Below are positions 11,151-21,310 of a DNA stretch of 64,000 bases, one piece after another. The stretch is from assembly GCA_037043455.1 (NCBI GenBank), contig JAWPHD010005114.1, positions 62,001-126,000 on the forward strand. Reading direction: 5' to 3'. Source of the stretch: Cyrtodaria siliqua (Eukaryota; Mollusca; Bivalvia; Adapedonta; Hiatellidae). Under the pieces are notes generated by a model, which had not been told where the DNA came from, searched no databases, and saw nothing but the letters and a program-made list of their open reading frames with translations. A program made the position numbers and the translations under genes. Each line of letters opens with the position of its first letter. Within the stretch, counting starts at the first letter, position 1.

Positions 11151-11244
11151 TATATGATAAATAGAATTTCACATTCTTGCCTATATATATATAATATTGA
11201 ATTTATTAAACTTGCATCATATAATTTTTTTCAACTCATTAAAA

Positions 11245-11464
11245 GCTGCATTAGCCGTAACTTTTAGCTTATAAAACGCAAACTAATTACGTTGAGAAAC
11301 ATTACACAACTACAATTGTTAAATACAGTTTACTGAATATATTACCGCCAAGTTTAAAATTAATAGCTATCCCTGGTGCTGCATTAGCCGTAACTTTTAG
11401 CTTATAAAACACAAACTAATTACGTTGAGAAACATTACACAACTACAATTCTTAAATACTTACT
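11245..11464 (+). repeat. Direct repeat, two ~86-bp copies 133 bp apart
   Basis: The stretch starting GCTGCATTAGCCGTAACTTT at 11245 recurs at 11378 almost unchanged through ATTACGTTGAGAAACATTAC and CACAACTACAATT. Only a few substitutions separate the copies, so the duplication is recent. Confidence 0.85.
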
Positions 11465-12240
11465 AAATATTTGTATGGCTCATTTAGTTTAGTTTATCAA
11501 TAAAATACATACATAATGTATTTGAATAATTCTAAAAATAATACAATCCTGCTGTACTTCCTTTAAATATGATTTGCAATTGATTGTAGTGTATATAATA
11601 TCATCTTCATGTATTTTATCAGAAAAAAAAATTCCAGTCACAGTTGTTCACACCTTCATAAAATAAAATTGTTTTCCCACTTGTTATTAAATAGAAATTG
11701 TTTACGTGTTTAAAATTGATGTACGTTTTGTTATATGTCGCAAATTGCAGTGTTGCTTTAATTATCATTTGAAAAATAGACGTTATGTAATAAAAATTTA
11801 TACTAATTATGATAGAATCAGTTTTGAAATGTATACGTATGCTAACACTGAGGCTAATTGTATTTTTTATTATTGTGCTTCTTGCATTCTGTTGAGTTTC
11901 AATATTATATATTTTCAACATGTATTACAGTACTGTATACATGTGTGTTTATGTAAATGATTGAATATAATATACAAATTAATCAATAAAATATAGACAT
12001 GTAAAACTATCATGACTTAATCTGTACTTACTCTTCTTATTCTACCTCTATTACGAGTTACAAATTAATCAGTAATATGAAACGAATCTTCCTCAATTTA
12101 ATTATCAAATTGCATGTTTATAAGTATGGTCCAAATACATGCATGTTTATAAGTATGGTCCAAAAACATGTATGATGTATGTACAGTCAGTGTTCAGGTG
12201 TTTTGATACAATCAGCCACAACAATGTCAAGATTTCTCTA
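11465..12240. other. Unassigned AT-rich spacer
   Basis: No gene or element is recognised. Open frames at 11.6-11.96 kb overlap on opposite strands and have AT-driven codon use. A short direct repeat, TTTATAAGTATGGTCCAAA with variants, occurs at about 12117-12165. Confidence 0.5.
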
Positions 12241-12257
12241 TATGTCCGTGGCCACAA

Positions 12258-12505
12258 TGTGGTTAGGCGTCTAAGTGGTCGATGGGTTAATGAAATTGCT
12301 TTGTAAACCTCATCTCTCAACGCTGCGGGTTTGAATCCCACTGGGAGCATGACTTGAGAGAAAGTATACATATGGATCCAGGGTGGGAGGTGTACAGTAC
12401 TGGTTCTACCCAGGAATAAGTGGATGAACTGCCTTCACCACAATAAATCATCCATCATACATACGTAGCCCAAAAATGTGCTGGAAACACCAAACATTGA
12501 CTATT
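12258..12505 (+). mobile_element. tRNA-derived SINE, copy 2
   Basis: The head includes GGCGTCTAAGTGGTCGATGG (A-box region) and the B box GGGTTTGAATCCC at 12327-12339. The body words GTGTACAGTACTGGTTCTAC, CCAGGAATAAG and AAATGTGCTGGAAACACCAA match copies at 9.2 and 16.7 kb. It is the most complete head of this SINE family in the window. Confidence 0.85.
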
Positions 12506-12516
12506 TGACTAGCTGT

Positions 12517-12880
12517 GAGATTATAAGAATCTTTCATGGGTATCCGGTGAAGATATGGAATTCCACCCGAGGTATAAGTGTCCGATTAAAACACTTATAC
12601 CAAGGGTTGGAATTCCCTATCTGAACCACATACCCATGATAGATTCTTTTTCTTGAATATCAGAGACATGTTGTACGTTGACGTCGCCAGCTACCAATGT
12701 TTTGCATCTTTTTCTGCATACCGGATGTTGGCGCGCGTGAATTTTATCTCGACCCTAGGGTGAGATGGAAATATCTAGCCCCGGTAAAATGGCGAATATC
12801 CTTGTCCGGTATATGCAAGCAAATACTTTCCATCCCCCATGTAAAACGTGGATAGCCTTATCCGGTATGCAAGGAAGTTT
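12517..12880. mobile_element. Foldback element, family G
   Basis: It begins GATTATAAGAATCTTTCATG. The first ~130 bp form a hairpin with ~60-bp arms: GGTATCCGGTGAAGATATGG pairs with the complement ending CCATGATAGATTCT, around a loop near 12590. The rest (TGCATACCGGATGTTGGCGC, AACGTGGATAGCCTTATCCG) recurs at 48.3-48.87 kb, where a second, larger copy sits in an intron of the IgGFc/Ly6 gene. No ORF. Confidence 0.75.
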
Positions 12881-12884
12881 AATA

Positions 12885-13830
12885 AATATACAGTCTGCGA
12901 AATAAACGCATAGTCGGAGCCCGAGTCTATAACTTTTTCGTACGGACGATCAAACTGCTACAAATACAGTCCGATTGGACCATTAGATAAAAAATCTTTG
13001 TGAGCTTTACGTGTAATGGAACGTCAGACTACACCGGGGAGGAGTGTGAAAGCCTGTACATTAGGACTTCGATATATATTGTTGATATTATTATGTAGCT
13101 CGTCCTTGTGTTATTTTGATTTTCTTTCCAACTAGCAATTAACACCGTTTACACAAACACAGAGGTGATGACATTCACACTTGCAATAAAAGATTAACGC
13201 AAACATAAATGTATGTAAATAAGTCGGGACAAGGTCAACTGTTTATTTTTTCTCTGGTGGATTGCTTGATTGTTCTTCGACCACAAATGTATTTTGAAAA
13301 CGGTTAGAAAGACTTACTGTAGCTGTTTAATCCGAATGTGTCAACATGATCACTAGTTTTCCCGCACAAATGTTTGTTGTGTCGACAATATCCATTCTTT
13401 CATTTTTTACTTTAGCTCCAAATTATAAATATCTTATAAAGTTACACGACCGTTGAAACACTCGTCGTTAACAGCTGATTATGAAGGTCATAAAGGTAAG
13501 TAACTTTAACACCGTTGAGCGATGGGGTTCTCCGGTGGGGAAATTGGTGCGATGTTTGTATGGTTTGTGTGTTAGCATTGCATTATATATAGCAAGCCTA
13601 GAAATATAACGCTAAAGGTGTATGCTAGTTTTGATCACCAAGCCTGTACAACTGCCATTCGTTTCAAACATTAAACAATTCAATATAGGCATATTCAGTT
13701 ATCTGGGATGTGATGATCGTAAAATAATGAAACAGACTATATGTAACTTTATGAACGGAACTGTAGTTGTGTCAGTGACGTAACAATCTTAAGTCATTTC
13801 TCGTGTAGCAGGCGGATTTCTATCTTATAA
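12885..13830. other. Spacer downstream of the Myb/SANT exon
   Basis: No protein similarity is seen. Since the Myb/SANT gene runs leftward, its second exon could lie here, but I could not identify it. On the plus strand, TATAAA (13435-13440) is followed by an ATG at 13481 and a consensus donor AAAG|GTAAGT at 13495/13496. This is reported only as a weak possible first exon. Confidence 0.4.
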
Positions 13831-13845
13831 CTCAGAGGGACTTAC

Positions 13846-14290
13846 CGGGATATGGTTCTGTGAATGTTTCACAGTTTGTGGCACCGGGAACCCCACTGAA
13901 TCCGGCAGACTCCCGGTACATGTCAATGATCTTATGGCAGTCTGTAGACAATGCTTGGGAAGGGGAGCCACCGCCAGTTCGTCTCGCCTGCCTGTTAAAC
14001 TCGGAAAAACTTTTCTTTGCGTTTTTTTTCAAAGACCGCCACTTTTCCTTCACTTCAACCACACTCCGGTGACAAAACCCGACCGAATTTACGCGCTGCG
14101 CTATTTTTTCCCACGTCTTATGCACTCGATCTTTTGTGACAAAGGCTGAAAACTTCCCTTCAAGCACCGATATATTCTGTTCAACCATTTCCTGTATAAT
14201 CGCCGTCTCTGTTGGCGTAAAATTCTTCCCTCTCTTACGTTTTGTCACAGTTACAACGGACGAGTTGGAAACTGGACTAGTAGAAGCCAT
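13846..14290 (-). CDS. Myb/SANT-like DNA-binding protein, first coding exon
   Basis: The frame opens at an ATG at 14290 in a strong Kozak context (A at -3, G at +4). It codes for about 148 residues before a consensus donor (CCCG|GTAAGT, boundary 13846/13845); without splicing it would stop a few codons later. After a short Ser/Thr-rich leader come a basic KRKRGKNF stretch and a trihelical Myb/SANT-like domain (about residues 18-98). The visible signatures are FTPTETAIIQEMVEQN, a tryptophan in HKTWEKIAQRVN, and VKEKWRSLKKNAKK. The motif resembles the Myb-DNA-bind_5 type found in NAIF1/MSANTD-like proteins and in proteins partnered with PIF/Harbinger transposases. The role is presumably nuclear DNA binding, either as a host gene or as the accessory protein of a Harbinger element. 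A Harbinger-like terminus lies 260 bp upstream, which favours the second option. Later exons were not found. Confidence 0.8.
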
Positions 14291-14388
14291 GATAACAGAC
14301 GACAGACGACAGGAAATAGTAAAAATATAGTAAAATGCCCTGTAAAACTTTAAATATATTGCATGATGGGATATGTTTATATTTTTTA

Positions 14389-14550
14389 CCCAGGGTTAAA
14401 TTTGCCCACGTTAGGTTAGTTAACCCCGCGGATATCTTTTTTCCAACAACAGCTTAACCACACTTGGTTAACTAACCACAAAAGTCAAATTTAACCCAGG
14501 GATAAAATTAACCCAGGTTAAAATTTACCCAATGTACCAACAACCGGGCC
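14389..14550. repeat. Hairpin plus Harbinger-like terminus upstream of the Myb/SANT exon
   Basis: Two ~36-bp arms (14389-14424 and 14466-14501) pair as CCCAGGGTTAAATTTG...GGTTAGTTAACC with its complement. They are followed by a third TTAACCCAGGTTAAA word. Read on the minus strand, the outer edge is GGGCCCGGTTGTTGG (ending at about 14549), which resembles PIF/Harbinger terminal inverted repeats. I found no partner end at lower coordinates, so either the other end is lost or the resemblance is coincidental. The hairpin lies in the promoter position for the adjacent exon. Confidence 0.55.
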
Positions 14551-14970
14551 CAGAAGGACAAGGGTACTGAATCAATTAATGGAGAGTGAATAAATACACA
14601 ATGCTAACTATATCATAATAAAATGTTGATGACCAATTCGAGGCGGAGAACCAAGATAATGCAAGTTGTTTCGAGTTCAAGTTCTTTACTGTTCAGCGGG
14701 GAAAAAACCGGATTGCTGGGAAATTGGGGTTCGCGTTTGAACCACTATAACATCCGAGTTCTAAATCATGTTTCTTTAAAACGTGTACAGCTGTATTTCA
14801 GCATGTTTTTCATTATTATGTTCTATAAATATGGAATTGTAAAATGAGAAATTCAGTGGTATGTACTCTTTTGGGGACCAACTTTTAATTCATCCAATTC
14901 ATGATTTTCTTTTGGATCATAAAATTATTTGCTAATTATTAAATTATAATAAAGCGGAATGAAGAACTTA

Positions 14971-15416
14971 GGCGAGATTTCTTTATTTACACTGTCCTGT
15001 TTTAATTGGTTGACAGTAGGGTAAGTGTGAGGTTTGGTGCACCCTAGAACCGGTTTAAACCCCCAGTGGGCTACTTTGCCACTGACCGTTCCAAGGCGGT
15101 TGCCCTATTGTCAACCCTTTTGTGTTTGTGATGTCGTTTGCATTTATTATTACTTTCGCCTTCTTGTTTGTCCGTTTGCGTGTTTGTTTCTGTGTTTTGT
15201 GGTTGACTGTCCTCTTTGAATGCTACTTTCCTTTTTTTTTAAATGCAAACGACATCACAAACATAAAAGGGTTGATAATAGGGCTACCGACTTAGAACGG
15301 TCAGTGGCAAAGTAGGCCACTGGGGTTTTAAACCGGTTCTAGGGTGCACCAAACCTCACACTTACCCTACTGTCATCCCATTAAAACAGGACAGTGTAAA
15401 TAAAGAAATCCCCGCC
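14971..15416. mobile_element. Large foldback of two head-to-head family A copies
   Basis: The left arm 14971-15146 and the right arm 15240-15416 are near-perfect reverse complements of about 176 bp with a 93-bp spacer. Landmarks in the left arm are ACACTGTCCTG, GGTTTGGTGCACCCTAGAAC, CCACTGACCGTTCCAAGGCG and GATGTCGTTTGCATTTA, all mirrored on the right. Family A copies occur singly elsewhere, so this is an inverted duplication or the intact foldback form of the element. Confidence 0.85.
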
Positions 15417-15660
15417 ATGATCTAATCTCTAACCAACAAGGCAGCATCAATAGGCAATATAAGTAAAACACAAATATGCTCGTGTAAATATAATACAAAG
15501 AAAACAATAGCCTAGAAAGCCACAAAGAAGGTACTCAATGACTTGGCAGAAGCCAGAGCAACAAGAGAATACACCATTAAGGACACGACAGGAAAGATCG
15601 TAAGGCGCATAGTGGGATGGTCCTCCTCGACCCCCTTGCACCTATGACGGGCAAAATAAA
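15417..15660 (-). repeat. Family A body, continuing from the foldback
   Basis: This is the outer part of the inverted family A copy, shared almost word for word with 49390-49610: CAACAAGGCAGCATCAATAG, CACAAATATGCTCGTGTAAA, TACTCAATGACTTGGCAGAA. Weak frames such as one at 15447-15641 are shadows of this repeat; the same frame recurs at 49453-49635. Confidence 0.75.
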
Positions 15661-16100
15661 CGGACCACCAATTTGGTAATTAAAAAACAAAACAAGTTTA
15701 TTAAAAACATGTTTGTGCCACATGATGCAATACACAATTGCAAATTCATAAACAATGATGGCTATTTCAACAACATACTTCTCCTTCCATGTGCCCGTAC
15801 CAAACACGCTCATAAACTTCTTCGCAGCCTCTTTGCGGAGAAAAATACATGGCTAACTTCAACGTATTTAAGCAGTTTATAGTTCAGTAGCATACAGAGC
15901 GTTAACAGTGACTATGCTTGCAGCAAGCAGCGGCAAAAGATTTCACGTGGGCCTTTATTAACAGCCAAAGGTAGTTTAGCAGACAGCCACATTGAACATC
16001 TTACAAATCCACGGGGATCGCTGTTAACTGCCACATCCACAGGGATTGTACTATTAACAAATGTAGGAGATCATTTTGAGCGCTTCCGTTGCCGGGATAG
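15661..16100. other. Unassigned spacer
   Basis: AT-rich and AC-rich sequence. CACAGGGATTGTACTATTAA near its right end resembles GACAGGGATTGTTCTACTAA at 17.1 kb, so both flanks of the VNTR/SINE share an older repeat. No gene seen. Confidence 0.4.
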
Positions 16101-16106
16101 TAAAGC

Positions 16107-16710
16107 CGTTGCGTCACGTTCTCTTCTCTCACCGCTGCGTCACGTTCTCTTCTCTCACCGCTGCGTCACGTTCTCTTCTCTCACCGCTGCGTCACGTTCT
16201 CTTCTCTCACCGCTGCGTCACGTTCTCTTCTCTCACCGCTGCGTCACGTTCTCTTTTCTCACCGCTGCGTCACGTTCTCTTCTCTCACCGCTGCGTCACG
16301 GTCTCTTCTCTCACCGCTGCGTCACGTTCTCTTCTCTCACCGCTGCGTCACGTTCTCTTTTCTCACCGCTGCGTCACGTTCTCTTCTCTCACCGCTGCGT
16401 CACGTTCTCTTCTCTCACCGCTGCGTCACGTTCTCTTCTCTCACCGCTGCGTCACGTTCTCTTCTCTCACCGCTGCGTCACGTTCTCTTCTCTCACCGCT
16501 GCGTCACGTTCTCTTCTCTCACCGCTGCGTTACGTTCTCTTCTCTCACCGCTGCGTCACGTTCTCTTCTCTCACCGCTGCGTCTCGTTCTCTTCTCTCAC
16601 CGCTGCGTCACGTTCTCTTCTCTCACCGCTGCGTCACGTTCTCTTCTCTCACCGCTGCGTCACGTTCTCTTCTCTCACCGCTGCGTCACGTTCTCTTCTC
16701 TCACCGCTGC
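16107..16710. repeat. 26-bp VNTR inside a SINE head (about 23 units)
   Basis: The unit CGCTGCGTCACGTTCTCTTC plus TCTCAC is repeated about 23 times with very few substitutions (single T or G changes at about 16251, 16290, 16530, 16583). The last unit runs directly into CTCACCGCTGCGGGTTCGAA, the B-box region of a SINE. Other SINE copies have a single CTCAACGCTGCGGG at this spot, so the array was generated by expansion of SINE head sequence. The long open frame across it is a by-product of a stop-free unit. Confidence 0.93.
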
Positions 16711-16905
16711 GGGTTCGAATCCAATTGTGGGCTCGACTTGTCAAGTTAGAAAGTGTCGATTCTTACTGATGGCGGGAGATATACAGCACTGGTTCTACCC
16801 AGGAAAAATGAGGTGATCTGCCTCTACCACAAACAACCGACCGTCACATATGGCTAAACATGTGCTAAAATGACGTAAAACACAAACCATTCAAACAAAT
16901 AAAGA
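16711..16905 (+). mobile_element. tRNA-derived SINE, copy 3
   Basis: The B box GGGTTCGAATCC is at 16711-16722. The body has GGCGGGAGATATACAGCACT and GGTTCTACCCAGGAAAAATG, and the tail is GACGTAAAACACAAACCATT. This is the copy whose head expanded into the 26-bp VNTR. Its tail (GTAAAACAC) resembles the LINE 3' end at 27.9 kb, suggesting the LINE machinery could mobilise it. Confidence 0.85.
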
Positions 16906-17235
16906 ATCAATTTGCTCAATTAACAGTCGAATAGAGCTTAAATAATATCCATATGGAGTAATTTATATACACAGGAGGTAACCTTACATCGACAGGGATT
17001 GTATCATACATTGAACATCATACAAATACTCGGGGAGCTCAGTGAACTGCCACGAATAGCTTAATTAACATTCACAGGCAGCTTAATTACACAGGAGGAA
17101 CCCTTACATCGACAGGGATTGTTCTACTAACAGCCACTTGGATATCAATTTGCTCAATTAAGGTACAATCCGTAAGAAGGAGCATACATAATCATACTTG
17201 GATGAAAATTAATCACAAGAAACGTGGAAATTCCA
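16906..17235. other. Spacer with a duplicated ~100-bp motif
   Basis: CACAGGAGGTAACCTTACAT (about 16971) and CACAGGAGGAACCCTTACAT (about 17090), both followed by CGACAGGGATTGT, show an internal direct repeat. No coding sequence. Confidence 0.5.
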
Positions 17236-17239
17236 CAAA

Positions 17240-18335
17240 AACCGGCTTTTTCCGAGCGGAAACAATTTTTCTATTTTTAGTTACAGTGACCTTGAACTTG
17301 ACCTCAGAGATCCCAAATACAACCCTAAGCTTCCATTAATTATAAGGAACCTACATATCAAGTTTCCTTCCAATATCTCATTCCCAACTAAAGTTATTGA
17401 GCAGAAACTGTTTTATATTGTTAGTAACAGCGACCTTGAACTTGACCCCAATGACCCTAAATGCAATTCAAAACGTCCTTTTGATATAACCTACCTACAC
17501 AGCAAGTTTCATTCTAATATCTCATTCCTTACTTAAGTTATTGAGAGGAAACCGTTTTTCTATTTTAGTAACAGTGACCTTGACCCCAGTGACCTGCATT
17601 CCCAAGCTTCCTTTCCATATATGCTACCTACCCTGCACGTTTCATCGCAATACCTCATACCTAACAAAAGTTATTAAGCGGAAACTGTTATTCTATTTTT
17701 AGTAACAATGACCTTGACCTTAAACCCCAGTGACCCAAAATGCAAACCCACGCTTCCTTTCCATATAAGCTACCTACCTTGCAAGTTTCATCGCAATACC
17801 TCATTTCTAACAAACGTTATTGAGAGGAAACCGTTTTTCTATATTTTAGTTACAGTGACCTTGACCTTGACCCCTGTGACCACAAATGCAGTCCCAAGCT
17901 TCCTTTCCATATAAGCTATCTATCCTGAAAGCGTCATCGCAATATCTCAATTCTAACAAAAGTTATTGAGCGGAAGCTGTTTTTTTTCAATTTTTAATAA
18001 CACTGACCTTGACATTGACCCCAGTGACACCAAATGCAATCCCATGCTTTCCTTTCATATAAGCTACCTACCCTGCAAGTTTCATCACAATATCTCATTC
18101 CAAACAAAAGTTATTGAGTGGAAACCGTTTTTCTATTTCTAGTGACATTGACTCCAGTGACCCAAATACAATACCAAGCTTCCATATAAGCTACCTGACC
18201 TGCAAGTTTCATTGCAATACCTCATTCGTAACAAAAGTTATTGAGCGGAAACTAAGAGTTTGACGCCACCCGCACGCCCGACCGCACGCCCGCCTGCCAA
18301 ACGACATACCGAAATCTAATAACAAGGTTTTCCGA
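17240..18335 (+). repeat. ~145-bp tandem repeat element (7 units) with distinct ends
   Basis: Units are marked by AGTTATTGAGCGGAAAC at about 17391, 17540, 17670, 17815, 17963, 18109 and 18237 (spacing 128-148 bp). Each carries AGTGACCTTGACCTTGACCC, AAATGCAATCCCAAGCTTCC and CTACCCTGCAAGTTTCAT. The right end is GC-rich (CACCCGCACGCCCGACCGCA), followed by AAGGTTTTCCGAGGAAAACC. The left end has AAAACCGGCTTTTTCCGAGC. The combination of internal tandem units and defined ends looks like a mobile, non-autonomous tandem-repeat element; other loci in the window (10.8 kb, 30 kb, 51 kb) share this architecture but not the sequence. Confidence 0.75.
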
Positions 18336-18552
18336 GGAAAACCCTGGTTAAAATATCAGATATCCCCTGTACACAGAGTTAAATAAAACCCTGGACATTA
18401 AGGTGATACAGTACGGCTTTTTTGGAGCAGCCTACAATATATGATGTATCTTATTAAGTTTGATGTCGTGTAGTAATAACAACATAAATACGAAGTAGCT
18501 TTTTGCATAATTTAACAATCGGCATAATAAATACAGACCGTTTACACCAGCA

Positions 18553-18665
18553 ACGCTGCACAAACGCTAGAGTGAATGTTAATGAATACCGAAAAGATAG
18601 ATCCTTTGGAAGAAACAAACAAAATAAAATAAAATAGCAGACTCGGTTTTATAAAACAGAACAAT
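18553..18665 (+). repeat. Dispersed repeat family B, copy 2
   Basis: Matches 5085-5190 through CAAACGCTAGAGTGAATGTT, AGATCCTTTGG and AGCAGACTCGGTTTTAT. Confidence 0.6.
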
Positions 18666-19019
18666 AATTGTTCACTTGTATCATTTCAGGAATGTGTATT
18701 GCTGACTTAGTCATCGGTTGTGTAGAGAAAGAGATGCTCAGTTATTTAAAGGGGTTAAAGAACTCTCTGATATCAATGGTGAGTTGAAACTGGATGCATA
18801 TCAGATGCAACCATATTTGTGATTTTGTTTTTAGTAAAGTTGATTTTAAGTTATCAGATATTTCAGTTTAATCATTAATCATGATTCCTTTGTTTTCCAT
18901 ACAAACGTATGTTCAGTGAATGGTAATCATGTATCTTGCTTACAATTACATTTAATGTCGTATACAAATCGAAGCATGACAATACCCATACAATAGAGTT
19001 TTTCATCAAGTCCATTCTT
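18666..19019. other. Unassigned spacer
   Basis: AT-rich sequence between family B copies; nothing recognised. Confidence 0.4.
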
Positions 19020-19280
19020 TGTGGCTTTTAAGTAGAATACCGCTTTAGCCGGTGCTAGGGGTGTGAGACGTGTTGCGCTTTATATTACCTCTCATGAGCA
19101 GACTCAAAAAAAAACGTTATAAGTCCAACAGGAGAATAGCATTCACAGAATACAGTCACTCCAACAAGTATTACAACGCAAAGATGAAACCCAGTTTGCT
19201 ACTTTTCTTTCTTGTTTGGGTTTGTTGCTTCCATGGGGTCCCCTTTCCAGTATTTATTTCTATTATATCCAACATGTTAT
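19020..19280 (-). repeat. Dispersed repeat family B, copy 3 (inverted)
   Basis: Reverse-complement matches to the 5.1-5.3 kb copy: AGTAGAATACCGCTTTAGCC, TTACCTCTCATGAGCAGACT. Also to 41.5 kb: TTTGTTGCTTCCATGGGGTC. Confidence 0.6.
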
Positions 19281-19387
19281 AAGAAATACGATCGTCTAAA
19301 ACTGCATTAAATCTCGGTTCTTTTGATAACGGTTGTCATAGTGTATAACCAAACACCCATGTTTTTACAATATATTTCAATGCATAC

Positions 19388-19585
19388 TAGTCGAACAGGA
19401 AAAGTAGCATTCACAGAACAAAGTCAGCCAAACACACGCGCACGAAACGACCAACAATTACATGGCAAATATAAACGGAATCAAAGTATGCGACACCACA
19501 AACATAAAAGGGTTGACAATAGGGGGAACGGTCAGTGGCAAAAAGGCCGCTGGGGTTTTAAACCAGGTTCTAGGTTAACTCAAAT
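19388..19585 (-). repeat. Dispersed repeat family A, copy (inverted)
   Basis: GTAGCATTCACAGAACAAAG, CACAAACATAAAAGGGTTGA, GAACGGTCAGTGGCAAAAAG and TTTTAAACCAGGTTCTAGG mark family A. An open frame spanning it (19323-19718) also reads through unrelated flanking sequence and is not supported as a gene. Confidence 0.7.
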
Positions 19586-19589
19586 CGAC

Positions 19590-20710
19590 TTCGACTGGAC
19601 CTACGGTGTCGTGGCGTTTAGTGCGGTGGTTTCAATGGGAATATTTCAACCTGAATATATACCAGGGCCGCTACGGATTTTTTCGAGGCCGCAGGCGCGT
19701 GTCATTCCGTTTTGCTGATGCCATTACGGCTCTGTACATGTCTTGTTAATAGTAAGTTGTATAAAAAAGGTTCGACGGAAATGGTTATATTGGGTCGAAC
19801 TAGTCATTTAATAATGTTCGTGAACACTCGTGCTTGTACACAAGATTGCAACTCCTATGCACACTAACAAATATTGCAAATACATACCTAGGGTATTTTG
19901 CCATACATATATATACTGAGAGTAAAAAGAAACGCATAATCAAAATAATGCCTATACTACACTATTGTATACACCTAATTCCGGGTAATATTCCAGATAT
20001 ATCTCAACGTGTTTTGTACAAAAAGGGGCTACAACTAATTACAGAAAAGACAACTATGTCATGTAGTAGACATTTTAATCAAAGTATACTTTGTTACACG
20101 AAATTCATAAATGTTGAAATTTCGCTTGAAAAAATCAAGCCATTTCAGTTATGTTTAATGTTAAGAGATTGCAATGTCTTAAGCCTAAGTTGGCTCATCT
20201 GCTTAAGTCAAATTCGCATCCTGTCTATAATGAAACTTTAAAGGGGTAACCATTGGTGCGTTTGGTGCTGTTTAAACCTTCTTTCCGAAAGGACAGGCCT
20301 AATGTCGCCCTGTACCATTCTTTTTCGTTTCAGTATATATGTCACTATACGTAATAGAAGTACATCATGTATATATAGTGGATATTTGTTGTTTTGGAGT
20401 GAATAACATATTTTATTTCATCGAGAAGTGAGAAAACTTTATGTTTTCACGAATGATTTTACAAACAATTATTTAAGCAATTTCAGTAACTAAACCGTTT
20501 TACACACGCTTCTTTCCTAGTCAAGATGACGTAACGAAACGTTATATGACGTCACCTTTTTTGAAACCATTAACGTCACAGAAAGAAAATATTTAAGTAA
20601 ACAGTGGATTTAACAGTATAACAGTAGGAATAACTTGTGTTACTGTGCATGCATTTGTATTGGTTGTACATTAAAAAAGTAGTCCCGGCAGCTACTGTGG
20701 AAATAAATAG
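19590..20710. other. Unassigned AT-rich spacer
   Basis: Contains an open frame of 135 codons at 19834-20241 with isoleucine- and lysine-rich, AT-driven composition. It has no recognisable domain, and I do not call it. GACGTCACC and TGACGTAAC words recur at about 20525-20560. Nothing else seen. Confidence 0.4.
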
Positions 20711-20872
20711 AGTTTAATTAACATTGTTGAAGTGATACGGGAAATAATTCCCGAGTGAGAAAGATTCTTGCGATATAGAAACGAGTGCATTTTCGCACGA
20801 GTTTCTATATCGCAAGAATATTTCTCACGAGTGAATTATTTTCCGTATCACGACAAAAATGTTAATTAAACT
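20711..20872. mobile_element. Near-perfect palindrome (foldback, about 78-bp arms)
   Basis: The left arm AGTTTAATTAACATTGTTG...GTGATACGGGAAATAATTC...CGATATAGAAACGAGTGC is mirrored by CACGAGTTTCTATATCG...GTATCACGACAAAAATGTTAATTAAACT. The loop is only a few bases near 20793. Mismatches are rare, so this is young. It would extrude as a cruciform or give a long hairpin RNA. Confidence 0.85.
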
Positions 20873-20959
20873 ATATATTATATATTCTGTCATGAATTTC
20901 TTTCCAATCGTCTTTTGACACAAGTATTCCTTCTTCTGTCACTCCTTTGGCGACAGCGC

Positions 20960-21310
20960 GGAGTAATATCATGACGTCAATTCGTGACGTAATATCATGA
21001 CGTCTATCGTTTAGTTCATAACATTTGGCTACTGTGCTATCTTGCACACTAGGCGAGATAGCACAGTAGAGGAAGGGATATGTTATAGATTTTCTCAAAC
21101 TGGGAAATTTCTATAATTCATCACAGAATATATAATATGACTCTATATTCCACAGTGTGGAATATCACTTTTATTTCATTGATAAAACACAGTATTTCAT
21201 TGCTTATCATAAAATAAAATATTTTATTTCGTAGGAGATGGATACATTTCATACATTTGACGATTGACCTCGAGATTAAGTGCTAGAGGTCAAATGTATT
21301 ACAGATAAAC
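20960..21310. repeat. Cluster of small hairpins and a duplicated TGACGTC motif
   Basis: AATATCATGACGTC occurs twice (about 20967 and 20990). CTACTGTGCTATCTTG (from 21029) pairs with GAGATAGCACAGTAG (to 21069). ATATTCCACAGTGTGGAATAT at about 21146 is a perfect palindrome. CATACATTTGACGATTGACC (about 21250) pairs with AGGTCAAATGTAT (to about 21300). Four hairpins follow the large palindrome at 20711, so this looks like nested or adjacent foldback debris. Confidence 0.6.

Noticed and set aside
16076..16816. 246-codon plus-strand frame rich in LTAASRSLLSPLRHV
   Set aside because: It is the 26-bp VNTR read through three frames in turn, then the SINE.
19323..19718. 131-codon plus-strand frame
   Set aside because: It starts in unrelated AT sequence, crosses a family A repeat and ends in other sequence, with no domain.
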